Source of the DNA: Natranaerovirga pectinivora
GTDB lineage: Bacteria; Bacillota; Clostridia; Lachnospirales; DSM-24629
Assembly (NCBI RefSeq): GCF_004342165.1
Contig: NZ_SMAL01000002.1
Span: forward strand, 1-64,000
Length of the DNA stretch: 64,000 nucleotides
Direction: 5' to 3'
The notes under the pieces were generated by a model. The model was given only the letters and a program-made list of their open reading frames with translations, was not told where the DNA came from and did not search any database. How positions within the stretch are numbered: position 1 is the stretch's first letter; each line of letters begins with the position of its first letter. Below, one piece after another: positions 8,431 to 17,413 of the stretch. Position numbers and translations under genes: made by a program.

Positions 8431-8691
8431 ATGCCTCAGATAATTCCAATTAGAGACTTAAAAAAAACTAAAGAACTTTCAGAGATATGTCGTGAAACTA
8501 ATGAACCAGTTTTTATAACTAAAAATGGATATGGTGATATGGTTATTATGAGTATGGAAACCTATGAAAAAAACATGTTAATGAATGATGTTTACAGAAA
8601 ATTAGAAGAAGCAGAGAAATCAATTAGTAAAGGTGAAGTAATAGATGGATTTGAATCTATTAAAAAATTGAGAGAAAAATATGCCTTATAA
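8431..8691 (+). CDS. Phd/YefM-family antitoxin
   Basis: This 86-residue protein has the Phd/YefM N-terminal fold (IIPIRDLKKTKELSEICRET, VFITKNGYGDMVIMSMETYE), which dimerises and binds the operator, and a helical C-terminal toxin-binding tail. AAGGAGATG is the ribosome binding site. The gene overlaps the toxin start by 11 bases, as usual for a cotranscribed type II toxin-antitoxin pair. Expected role: bind and inhibit the RelE/ParE-like toxin encoded next and repress the shared promoter. Confidence 0.88.
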   Translation: MPQIIPIRDLKKTKELSEICRETNEPVFITKNGYGDMVIMSMETYEKNMLMNDVYRKLEEAEKSISKGEVIDGFESIKKLREKYAL

Positions 8692-8992
8692 GATTATTGT
8701 TTCAAAAGAAGTTTATAAGGATATAGATGATATCATTCATTATATTGCAGTAGAACTTGTTAACCCTAAAGCAGCAAAAACTTTTCTCGATGATGTTGAG
8801 ATAAGTTATGAAGCTCTTGTAAATAATCCGTACATTTATAGCTTGTGTAATGATGCAAGACTTTGCAAAGAATCTTATAGGAAAATTGCTATTAAGAATT
8901 ATCTTATAATATATCGTATTATTAATGAAGAAAAGTCTGTTATTGTACTTAGGATAATATATGGTGGCAGAAACTATACTGAGCTTATATAA
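8681..8992 (+). CDS. RelE/ParE-family toxin
   Basis: The 103-residue protein matches the RelE/ParE superfamily: a leading strand-helix unit (YKIIVSKEVYKDIDDIIHYI), the conserved RKIAIKNYLIIYRI core and the C-terminal VIVLRIIYGGRNYTELI. Members either cleave mRNA in the ribosome or poison gyrase; which one cannot be told here. No stop or frameshift is present, so this module is probably active, unlike the second module at 34463. Confidence 0.87.
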   Translation: MPYKIIVSKEVYKDIDDIIHYIAVELVNPKAAKTFLDDVEISYEALVNNPYIYSLCNDARLCKESYRKIAIKNYLIIYRIINEEKSVIVLRIIYGGRNYTELI

Positions 8993-9057
8993 CAATTGTT
9001 AATGTAGTTATTTTAATTTTAAAATAGTATTTTGCGTAAAGGTTCAATTTCCAATTT

Positions 9058-9096
9058 AAAGCAGACCCCCCGGAGTTAAAGGGGGCTCTGCTTTTA
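9058..9096 (+). terminator. GC-rich terminator after the toxin gene
   Basis: AAAGCAGACCCCC pairs with GGGGGCTCTGCTTT with one small bulge; the T run is short (four). It leads directly into copy 2 of the hairpin repeat. Confidence 0.55.
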
Positions 9097-9215
9097 CGCA
9101 AAACCCCTATATTCTGCATATAATTATCACACTTTCTTGCCAACACACACGTTGAAACAGTCGTGTTGATAGAGATGAAATAAGTTGATATCAAAGGGTT
9201 TTAATGTTTAAAGTT
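9092..9215 (+). repeat. Copy 2 of the hairpin repeat
   Basis: It shares ACGCAAAACCCCTATATTC, the AACACACACGTTGA core with its TGTGTT partner, and the GTTGATATCAAAGGGTTTTAA segment with the copies at 5914 and 38511. The flank after it (TTCCCTCAAACT) is shared with copy 3 and leads to an IS3-type end in both places. Confidence 0.65.
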
Positions 9216-9255
9216 GAATATGAAAGTGGTGTTATATATTCCCTCAAACTGAACT

Positions 9256-9425
9256 GACCTCTGTCAAGTAGACAGTGTAAAAAAATAAAAGTATTAGCTT
9301 GCTAAGGCTTGATTTCGATATTCAATCGGAGTTAAGCCTTTTAGTTTTTTCTGCAATCGTATAGTGTTATAAAATTCAATATATTCGTGGATTGCTTTTT
9401 CTAATTCCTTGATACTATTAAACTT
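9256..9425 (-). mobile_element. IS3-family remnant: terminal repeat and transposase C-terminus
   Basis: On the minus strand the last 43 codons of an IS3-type orfB remain (KAIHEYIEFYNTIRLQKKLK, LTPIEYRNQALAS), ending at 9294. Just outside lies AAGTAGACAGTG, the same terminal sequence as at 39031. The rest of the element is deleted. Confidence 0.75.
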
Positions 9426-9692
9426 ATTAGATAGTAAAATATGGAATAACTGATGGAACAACCACTATTTTGATGATATAAACTAATAGTTATAAAAAAG
9501 AACAGTAATAAGAAATGAAATATTAGATTATAAATTATTTTAAAGAAATCAATTTGAATGTTCGATAGGAAATGATTTAGTTATACAAGGGGGGTAATAA
9601 AAAGTATTTTTATGAAAAATATGGCAAAATTATAGATTTTTATGTATAATAATTTTGTCAAGGTGTATTATTTTGATAAAGGGGGAGGAAAA

Positions 9693-10244
9693 TTGATTTC
9701 TTTACAAGAGGAATTGAAAAAATTCAAAAAAAAATCAATAAATATAAATGAACAACCGTTAAATGATTTGTACGAACCTTTAATGCAAGTCGAAAATAAA
9801 ATAAGTAACATTGATAAAATTAGTAAAAAAAATACAATAACTATGGAGCTGTTAAGAGAAGAGTTGGAAGGTAAAAACAGCAAGATTAATTCATTGAAAA
9901 GAGAATTGGCTAATGAAGAAAATAAGGGGCAAAAATTTGCCAAAAAGGTTTTAATAATACTAGATCAAATAGATAGTATTTATCGGTTTGCAATACAATC
10001 TCAAAATGAAGCTTTAATCAATAACTTAAATAGTGTAATGAAAATTATAAGAAAGGAATTGAGAGAGTTATCATTTGAAGAAATACCAACAGTAGGAGAA
10101 ATATTTAATTCAGAATTACATGAATGTATTGAAGCTGTTGATGATAATGAAAAAAATAAATATGAAATTATTGATGTTATTAAAAAAGGTTATACGCTTA
10201 ATGGAAAAGTTATAAGAACAGCAGCTGTAATTGCAGTTAAATAA
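9693..10244 (+). CDS. grpE: GrpE-like nucleotide exchange factor
   Basis: The C-terminal domain is recognisably GrpE: EIFNSELHECIEAVDDNEKN and IIDVIKKGYTLNGKVIRTAA correspond to the beta wing that opens the Hsp70 nucleotide cleft. A long coiled-coil (about residues 30-100) precedes it, as in GrpE. Sequence similarity is modest, so this is a divergent paralogue rather than the housekeeping copy. The TTG at 9693 is preferred because GGGGGAGG is just upstream; the frame opens at 9642 with no such site. It heads a four-gene operon with dnaK, a TPR gene and a J-domain gene. No CIRCE element is visible upstream; a TATAAT lies at 9645-9650. Confidence 0.8.
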   Translation: MISLQEELKKFKKKSININEQPLNDLYEPLMQVENKISNIDKISKKNTITMELLREELEGKNSKINSLKRELANEENKGQKFAKKVLIILDQIDSIYRFAIQSQNEALINNLNSVMKIIRKELRELSFEEIPTVGEIFNSELHECIEAVDDNEKNKYEIIDVIKKGYTLNGKVIRTAAVIAVK

Positions 10245-10271
10245 ATATTAAGGGATTAGGAGTAATTATAT

Positions 10272-11990
10272 ATGGGTAGAATAATTGGAATTGATTTGGG
10301 AACTACAACATTTGAAATTGCATACATTAAAAATGGCAAGCCAGAGATTATAGTAAATGACTTAGGATCTAGAATAACACCTTCAGTAGTGGGGCTTACG
10401 GATGATAATGAAATAATTATAGGATCATCACCAAAGAGACAAGCTGTATTAAAGCCAGAAAGAACTGTAATGGAAGTAAAAAGATTAATGGGAAGTAGTG
10501 AAAAAGTTACTCTTGGAGAAAAAGAATTTTCACCCCAACAAATATCAGCTATGATTTTAGAAAAATCTAAGAAATATGCTGAAGACTATTTAGGAGAAGT
10601 AGTAACAGAAGCAGTAATAACTGTGCCAGCAAACTTTAATGACCTACAAAGGCAAGCAACAAAAGAAGCAGGAGCGCTGGCCGGATTAAAGGTAGAAAGG
10701 ATTATAAATGAACCCACCGCTGCTGCACTTGCATATGGGATTAATAATTTAGAAAGTGAAGAAAAGGTGCTAGTGTATGATTTAGGTGGTGGTACATTTG
10801 ATGTTACTATTCTTGAATTATTTGAGGGAGTACTAGATGTAAAAGCTAGTAGGGGAAATAATATGCTTGGGGGTAAAGATTTTGATGAAAGAATAGAAAA
10901 CTATATTATAAAAGATTTCAAGAAAAAACATGGTATAGACTTAAGCGGTAATAAAAAGACAATGGCAAGAATAAAAGATGCAGCTGAAAGAGCTAAGATT
11001 GAATTATCAAGTATTGACGTAACTGATATAGAATTGCCTTTTGTTGCTATTGATGAAAATCAAAATCCACTAGAAATTAATATTAAACTAACTAGAAATA
11101 AATTTGAAGAACTTATCATGGATTTGGTAGAATCTACGGATAAAGAAATTCAAGATGCCCTTATAGCTTCAGGATACAATGAAGAAGATATTGATGTTGT
11201 ATTAGCTGTAGGGGGATCAAGTAGAATACCTTGTGTAAAACGATTATTGAATACAAAATTTAATAATAAGATAAAAACAGATATAAACCCAGATGAAGCT
11301 GTGGCATTAGGTGCAGCAGTACAAGCAGGAATTAAAAATGATGAAATTAGTTCTGAGGACAGTGTTTTAATAACAGATGTGTGTAGGTATACATTAGGGA
11401 CAAATGTTGTTGCAGATGTTGGGAATGGTAGATTGATGTCAGGTATTTTTGATCCTATTATAATGAGGGATAGCAAAATACCCTGTACAGCAAAGAAAAC
11501 ATATTACACTATGCATTATAATCAAACTAGTGTAGACGTTGATGTATATCAAGGAGAGGCCAAATTAGTAATAGAAAATACAAAGATAGGAGAATTTGTG
11601 TTAGAAGGAATTCCAGAAGCTCCGGCAGGAGAAGAAGCTATAGAAGTAGCTTTTACCTATAATTTGAATGGTATACTAGAAGTAACAGCTAAAATATTAA
11701 GTAATCAAAAATCTATAAGTAAAATAATTGATACACAAAGTATAAATAAAGAAACTACTTTATTATTTGAAGAATTGAATTTAGATAAATGGAAAGAGTG
11801 TAAGTTAGCCCCTAAGGTTAAAAGTACAATAAGTTTATATGAAATAAAGCAAGAAAAGATAAATGAGACAGATTTGAAAAAGATACAAAAGGTTTTAAAT
11901 AAACTTAAAAAAGCAGTAATAGATAATGACGAGGAATTAGTTGAAAAGTATGATGAGGAATTAACGGATTTGCTTTTTGACATTCATTAA
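10272..11990 (+). CDS. dnaK: Divergent Hsp70 (DnaK-type) chaperone ATPase
   Basis: All Hsp70 nucleotide-binding signatures are present: GIDLGTTTFEIAY (phosphate 1), VYDLGGGTFDVTI (phosphate 2), NEPTAAALAYG and VLAVGGSSRIPCVK (adenosine). The substrate-binding region (about residues 375-490) is divergent and the helical lid is short, giving 572 residues instead of about 610. It is therefore a secondary Hsp70, expected to hydrolyse ATP and hold a restricted set of clients. It sits 27 bases after grpE and 29 bases before the TPR gene's likely start, so complex formation with GrpE and the J-protein of this operon is the simplest reading. Confidence 0.9.
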   Translation: MGRIIGIDLGTTTFEIAYIKNGKPEIIVNDLGSRITPSVVGLTDDNEIIIGSSPKRQAVLKPERTVMEVKRLMGSSEKVTLGEKEFSPQQISAMILEKSKKYAEDYLGEVVTEAVITVPANFNDLQRQATKEAGALAGLKVERIINEPTAAALAYGINNLESEEKVLVYDLGGGTFDVTILELFEGVLDVKASRGNNMLGGKDFDERIENYIIKDFKKKHGIDLSGNKKTMARIKDAAERAKIELSSIDVTDIELPFVAIDENQNPLEINIKLTRNKFEELIMDLVESTDKEIQDALIASGYNEEDIDVVLAVGGSSRIPCVKRLLNTKFNNKIKTDINPDEAVALGAAVQAGIKNDEISSEDSVLITDVCRYTLGTNVVADVGNGRLMSGIFDPIIMRDSKIPCTAKKTYYTMHYNQTSVDVDVYQGEAKLVIENTKIGEFVLEGIPEAPAGEEAIEVAFTYNLNGILEVTAKILSNQKSISKIIDTQSINKETTLLFEELNLDKWKECKLAPKVKSTISLYEIKQEKINETDLKKIQKVLNKLKKAVIDNDEELVEKYDEELTDLLFDIH

Positions 11991-12019
11991 AATATGAGGT
12001 GTCTTTTGGGAGTAATAAA

Positions 12020-13210
12020 ATGAACAATTTAATTGAAATATCAAATATTTATTATACTAAAGCATTAGAACTTATAAAACACAATAAAATTTCACAAGCG
12101 GTTGACTTAATTCATATATGCTTAAAATATTGTGCCAAGGATGTGCAAGCTTTAAATTTAATGGGCATCTGTCAATATATGCTTTGTGATTTTGACAAAG
12201 CTTACTTTTATTGGTCTAAAAGTGTAGCATTTGACAATGAAAATAACAGGGCGAATTATTATTTAGATACTCTTAATAGTGATAGTTTTAAGAAGGTTAT
12301 TAAAAAATATAATTCTGCAATTGATAATATTAATAATTTTAAATACAAAGATGCAATAAGTATTTTAAAAGAAATTAAAAAAGAAAATGAAGAATTAATT
12401 GAACCTTATGTTATATTGGGACTTTGTTATTATGAATTAAATGAATATAGCAAAGCAAAGGAACATATTCAATATGCTCTTACAATGGACAAAGATAATT
12501 ATAAGTATTTATTGTACTTAAATGAAATCAATTGCAAAGATGTATTACAAAATAAAACTCATATATTCAAAAATAAAATAATAGTTTCTTTTTTATTTTT
12601 TTTATTGATGATAATATCTACGTTATATTATCAAAGGAATAATAATTTTATTGATATATCAAATAGAACTACAGAATATCAAAAAAAGATACAAGAATAC
12701 AGTAGAGCTCTTGATATAAGTAAAACGAATTATAATAAGTTGATAAGTGAATTAGAATATGAAAAAGAAAAAAATGATTTGATTAATGCAGACAATATAT
12801 TGCATAATGAAGATTTAGAAAATAATAAAATCTTTAGTGATAATGAATATGAAGTATTCAATAATGCTATTTTTTATTTTAGAGCTAAGGACTATAGTGA
12901 AGCGATAGATAGATTTCAATATATAATTAGTAAGGGTGTTGAAGAAAATATAGTAGCAGAATCTACATATTTTATGGCTGTTTCTTATGAGAAAAGTAAT
13001 AATTATAAATTAGCACAAGAATACTATACGATTTATATAAATAATTATAATACAAGAAACTACTATGATGATTCATTGTATAATTATGGATTGATGTTAT
13101 ATAAACAAGGAAATGTAGATAAATCTAAGAAGATTTTAAATAAACTAAAACTAGATGTACCAGATAGTATTTTTGTGAATTCAAAAGTTAAATATGTTTT
13201 AAATAAATAG
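12020..13210 (+). CDS. Membrane-anchored TPR protein of the Hsp70 operon
   Basis: Residues about 1-180 form tetratricopeptide repeats (for example PYVILGLCYYELNEYSKAKEH). A single transmembrane helix (IIVSFLFFLLMIISTLYY) follows, then a coiled-coil segment and a second set of TPRs (AIFYFRAKDYSEAIDRFQYI). The topology suggests one TPR set inside and one outside the cell, or a hairpin arrangement. ATG 12020 has GGGAG seven bases upstream and is preferred over GTG 11999. TPR proteins commonly dock Hsp70 or assemble complexes, so a scaffold tethering this chaperone to the membrane is a reasonable inference. Confidence 0.75.
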   Translation: MNNLIEISNIYYTKALELIKHNKISQAVDLIHICLKYCAKDVQALNLMGICQYMLCDFDKAYFYWSKSVAFDNENNRANYYLDTLNSDSFKKVIKKYNSAIDNINNFKYKDAISILKEIKKENEELIEPYVILGLCYYELNEYSKAKEHIQYALTMDKDNYKYLLYLNEINCKDVLQNKTHIFKNKIIVSFLFFLLMIISTLYYQRNNNFIDISNRTTEYQKKIQEYSRALDISKTNYNKLISELEYEKEKNDLINADNILHNEDLENNKIFSDNEYEVFNNAIFYFRAKDYSEAIDRFQYIISKGVEENIVAESTYFMAVSYEKSNNYKLAQEYYTIYINNYNTRNYYDDSLYNYGLMLYKQGNVDKSKKILNKLKLDVPDSIFVNSKVKYVLNK

Positions 13211-13231
13211 CAATATTAAAATTAATTGGGG

Positions 13232-14887
13232 GTGGATGAAATAGAAAGTTTATATGAAATTCTTCAAATTGATAATAAAGTTGATGATAGAGAGATTAAA
13301 AAAGCATATGTAAAAATGTTAAGAAAGTATCCTCCTGAGAAAGCACCAGAAGATTTTAAAAAGATTAGAGAAGCGTATGAAAGGTTGATAGATCCAATAT
13401 CTAGAGCTGAATATGATGCTTTTTCTCAATATAAAGATCAAATAGTTGAGCACGATACGATAGGAAATAATGCATTAGAAAGTGGAGACTATAAAACTGC
13501 AATAAAAGAATATAAAAAGATATTAATCATAGAGGCTAATCTAACCTTTGCAAAAAACAAGTTAGGACTAGCATTGATTCATGATGGACAGTACGATGCA
13601 GCATTAGTTCAATTTACAGAGTTAATTAAAATAAATCCTAATAATGCAACTTTTTATAGTAATCTTGCCTATATATATAAAGTAAAGTTAGATTATGATA
13701 AAGCAGAAGAAGCATGGTTAAAGGCCTATGAACTGGACTCTATAAATGATGATATAATTTTAGCCTTATCGACATTATACATAGATAAAGAAGAGTATGA
13801 CAAAGCAATTGATTTTTTAAAGAAATGCATAGGGAAAAATAGAGATGATTCTTTTCAAGATTTTATATATTATTTTGAAATGGTGAAAGTATATATTTTT
13901 GCAAACGATTTACATAATATTGAAAAGACAATTTGTGAAATCGAAAAGATAATTCCAGATCAAATAGAGGCTAAGGAATATGTGGCATGGAAGTTTGCAA
14001 AACTAGCTTATGAATTATATGAAGCTAAAATATATAATTTATCTGAAAAAATATCAAAAAGAGCTTTTGAAATTAATAATAGCAATAAGGAAATTGAACA
14101 ATTATATAACAATTCAAAGAAACTAAAGCAAGCGTTTGAGTTATGTAATTTATTATCAAAAGATGAAAGGATACTTTCTCCATTAAAAGGACCAATATTT
14201 TACTATTTAAATAGTGATGAGTATGAAGAAGATGAACTTAAGGAAAATTATGATAAAAACTTAAAGGTAATACAAAGTTATATAGATAACGATTATAGTA
14301 ATGTAATAGAATCTATAGATATACTAAAGAGAGATTATAACTTATTATATAATTATGAACTAGAGCTTTATGAAGATATATATCGAATATCACAAGAAAA
14401 CAAAAGACGTTATAACCAATGGAATAATTTTAAAGAGGATACTATTGTAATTAATGGTATTAAAAGAATGGTTGCATTATGGCTGTCAAACGATTTGTTA
14501 GATGAAGAGAGAGATAATTATTTTAAAGATATTATAAAAGAATTAGATTATGCAAGTAATAGCCAGATTATTAATAGTATACAAAGAGTTAAAGCTATGT
14601 ATTCAGAACTGTATAAGTTGAATTCAGATTTTTTGGATGAGTTATTATCCATAGCTACAGAAAAGGGTAATTCAAGCACAATAAGCACAATAACAAGGCC
14701 TACTTCAGAGAATAGTAGTAACTACATAAATACTAGTTCAAGTACAAGCACGTACTCAAATAGTTCAAATTCATCTAATGGTGGATGTGGCACTATTATT
14801 ATTTGTGCAATAATAGGTGCACTTATAATCCCAGGAATAGGATTATTTATTGGTGCATTTATAGGATTTCTTATTTCAAATGACTAA
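13232..14887 (+). CDS. J-domain-like/TPR protein with degenerate HPD motif and hydrophobic tail
   Basis: The N-terminus has the layout of a J domain (SLYEILQIDNKVDDREIKKA ... FKKIREAYERLIDP) but the essential HPD tripeptide reads PPE in RKYPPEKAPED. Tetratricopeptide repeats cover roughly residues 75-210 (GDYKTAIKEYKKILI, NPNNATFYSNLAYIYK), followed by a helical region, a serine/asparagine-rich linker and a glycine-rich hydrophobic segment (IICAIIGALIIPGIGLFIGA) likely to insert in the membrane. GTG 13232 or TTG 13226 is the start. HPD normally triggers Hsp70 ATPase, so this protein may act as a docking rather than activating partner of the DnaK encoded upstream. Confidence 0.8.
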   Translation: MDEIESLYEILQIDNKVDDREIKKAYVKMLRKYPPEKAPEDFKKIREAYERLIDPISRAEYDAFSQYKDQIVEHDTIGNNALESGDYKTAIKEYKKILIIEANLTFAKNKLGLALIHDGQYDAALVQFTELIKINPNNATFYSNLAYIYKVKLDYDKAEEAWLKAYELDSINDDIILALSTLYIDKEEYDKAIDFLKKCIGKNRDDSFQDFIYYFEMVKVYIFANDLHNIEKTICEIEKIIPDQIEAKEYVAWKFAKLAYELYEAKIYNLSEKISKRAFEINNSNKEIEQLYNNSKKLKQAFELCNLLSKDERILSPLKGPIFYYLNSDEYEEDELKENYDKNLKVIQSYIDNDYSNVIESIDILKRDYNLLYNYELELYEDIYRISQENKRRYNQWNNFKEDTIVINGIKRMVALWLSNDLLDEERDNYFKDIIKELDYASNSQIINSIQRVKAMYSELYKLNSDFLDELLSIATEKGNSSTISTITRPTSENSSNYINTSSSTSTYSNSSNSSNGGCGTIIICAIIGALIIPGIGLFIGAFIGFLISND

Positions 14888-14911
14888 CATTCAAACGAAT
14901 GGTAAGGGGGA

Positions 14912-15084
14912 TTCCTAAGAGCATAAAACCAACAAACAAAGTAATTACTAATGATTATAAAAAGAAGTAGGAAGAGTATTTATAAAAATATCCTGAAGGA
15001 TATGAATGGTTATTAAAACATAAAGAATATTTTTCAGGTAGATTATGGGTACAACCTGGTAAGTTTATAGAGTTGAAGTTGTAA
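14912..15084 (+). pseudogene. Short decayed coding fragment
   Basis: One frame reads IKPTNKVITNDYKKK, stop, EEYL, stop, KYPEGYEWLLKHKEYFSGRL and WVQPGKFIELKL, ending at TAA 15082. The two stops (TAG, TAA) sit where glutamine would fit. I do not recognise the family. It lies just after the J-domain gene and looks like the end of a lost downstream gene. Confidence 0.4.
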
Positions 15085-15208
15085 TTTTTTAAAAATATAT
15101 TTCTAATAAGGGTACTAAAATAATTGTAAAACTATTTAGTTGTTTAATTGTTTGCATGTTTATAAATTAAAGGTGCAAAATTAAAAAATATTAAAAGGGA
15201 ACTACTTA

Positions 15209-16311
15209 ATGATCTGTTTAAAATGTGATGTGAAGTTGGCAGATGGAGCTTTATTCTGTCATAAATGTGGTACAAAGGTTGAAGTTATATGCCTATCATG
15301 TGGAAAGAAGCTTATTGAAGGCGCAGTATTTTGTACTTTTTGTGGTAAAGAAGTTTTGGGAATTAATAAGCAAGATGGTTTAATGGTAGAAGACAATAAC
15401 GTGGGTATAGCTTAAAATACATCTTGGTCAGCTAATATTGATGAGGATTGGTTTGCAAATAATAAACAAGTGTTCAAATCGGAAATTATATCCAATTTGG
15501 TTCTTATTACGACGAACCTATCCTATGGAGAGTTATCAACATCGATGAAAACGGTGACCCTATGCTCTATGCAGAACATATCCTAAGTTTAAAAGCATTC
15601 GATGCAGCAGGTAATTATCACACAGACTCCGCTAGAATATGCCAGGGTAGCAATGAATGAGAACCCTCTAATATCCGACAATGGCTCAACAGCAGTGAAC
15701 AAAAAATTAACTGGATACAAAACTCACCGACAGCAGAAAATTTGTGGCAAGGAGATAATCCATACGACGAAGAAAAAGGCTTCCTAGCTGATGGAAACTT
15801 CACAGCACAAGAAAGAAATCTGATATAACCAGTAACCCATAAAGTATTACTAGCAGACATTGATAAAAATAAACGAGATGGAGGAAGCGAATCACATAAT
15901 TTAGATTTTCATATTGCAACAGTAGTGCAAAACTATGACAGTGCATATTACAAAAATATAGAGGATAAAGTATTTTTCCTATCGGTAAAAGAAATCAAAG
16001 AATATGTAGATGACAGAGGATGGGAGTATAGAGCAAAACCGACATCCAAAGCAGTGCAGAATAGCCCCGATGAAGATGTATCATCATCCCAATACTGGTA
16101 TAATTGGTTGCGTTCCCCTTACGCCTCCTATTCCAATGATGTGCGCAACGTCGATGACGAGGGCGGTATCAACGGCAGCAATGCGAACAATTGTGGGGTT
16201 GGGGGTGTCCGTCCCGCTTTGTCCTTAAATCTGTCCTCTGTAATCTTTAAATCTGGATCAGGTACGAAATCGAATCCATTTATCATAACTAGAGGAGGAA
16301 CTACACCATAA
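15209..16311 (+). pseudogene. Decayed zinc-ribbon / DUF6273 (C-type-lectin-like) protein
   Basis: The first 68 codons encode two double-cysteine zinc ribbons (CLKCDVKLADGALFCHKCG and CLSCGKKLIEGAVFCTFCG). The frame then meets TAA at 15413, a one-base frameshift near 15481, TGA at 15658 (probably a Trp codon before) and TAA at 15826. Beyond these the protein reads as a DUF6273-type domain: EPILWRVINIDENGDPMLYA, SNIRQWLNS, then YWYNWLRSPYAS and GVGGVRPALSLNL. The last part, 16105-16224, is far richer in G and C than its surroundings. DUF6273 domains resemble C-type-lectin folds. With four lesions the gene is dead, although the last section remains open. Confidence 0.7.
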
Positions 16312-16837
16312 AAACCCAAAGCGATAGAATTAAAAGTAAGCCATACATCCCCAGAAGCTAGTAAAAGTAAAACTCGGTTTGATGAAGATTGTATTTTTAC
16401 AGGACATCAACTTATAATAAGTGGTTATGGTGTCAAAAGTACTTAGCTTTACATTCGCATACAATATATAGACATGGATGCTTTAGTCATAGCTATACAT
16501 TTTATGTGATTTAGTAAACTTACTTTTAACACTTTAACCATCAGATCTGAAAAGAACAGAATATCAGTTGACTCAAAATGTTTGAATCCTCGAATTACAT
16601 TTGATGGCCTAAATAGGTTTGTATCTTATTAATAAATAAATGTGTCATCTATTAAATAACAAAAGAAATACTATCTATGGAAGATGAAGAAATTTTATAA
16701 AAGAACTGGATTCATCATATCGGAATTGTGATGAATTTTATTTGACATCGGGTAATAAACTAGAGGTGCACATTGTAACTCATAAAGGTAACCTTTGTTT
16801 AGTTTGTTCAGATTTAACGTTTTATCAAGCTAAAGAA
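16312..16837. other. Intergenic decay region
   Basis: No frame of useful length or recognisable motif was found on either strand in this stretch. It separates the DUF6273 remnant from an IS3 scar and is AT-rich and stop-rich, consistent with decayed coding DNA. Confidence 0.4.
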
Positions 16838-16980
16838 TGGGAGTTAAGCCTTTTAGTTTTTTCTGTAATCGTATAGTGTTATAAAATTCTATATATTCAT
16901 GGATTGCTTTTTCTAATTCTTTAATACTATGAAACTTATTTAAATAGTACATCTCTGATTTTAATGTACCCCAAAAACCC
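16838..16980 (-). mobile_element. IS3-family transposase fragment
   Basis: On the minus strand the region encodes GTLKSEMYYLNKFHSIKELE and KAIHEYIEFYNTIRLQKKLK, the C-terminal part of an IS3 orfB, nearly identical to the fragment at 9294-9425 but extending further upstream. Both ends are lost. Confidence 0.7.
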
Positions 16981-17107
16981 AGAAATTTAGTCTCAAAACT
17001 CTGAAATCATTCATTTTCCTAAAATTCTAGTTGCTTTTTAAAATGTCACAAATTGGAGTATTTTACGGCATTTTCATGCTATAATAGTACAACACGGAGC
17101 ACTGAAA

Positions 17108-17296
17108 ATGAGAAAGAATTACTTTGCAAAAATGGTTAATTATATAAAGAAAGTATATAAAATTGAAAGTGGGCTTAAAAATCTTACGGATGATAGAGTG
17201 AATCCAACATACAAAACTGACCAGATCATATTACCAGTTTTACTGGGATTCATATTAAGAATCAGAAGTTTTAACGAATTAAACCAAATGTTATAA
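17108..17296 (+). pseudogene. Truncated transposase N-terminus
   Basis: Sixty-two codons (MRKNYFAKMVNYIKKVYKIE, DQIILPVLLGFILRI) match the start of a DDE-type transposase, also seen as a shorter scar at 8218. The gene stops at TAA 17294 just before the radical SAM operon. A TATAAT box sits near 17088. It marks the left border of that operon. Confidence 0.6.
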
Positions 17297-17413
17297 GTGA
17301 TGTAGTTGAGGTTAATTCAATAAGGAAAGATCATATTTCGACTAGACTATACCGCACTCGGCTCTGTGAATAAAACAGGTGTACATATATGTATAATTAG
17401 TAAGAGGTGAATA

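Noticed and set aside
15602-15787. A 61-codon open frame starting at ATG 15602
   Set aside because: It lies out of frame within the decayed DUF6273 gene, whose own frame is recognisable across this stretch.
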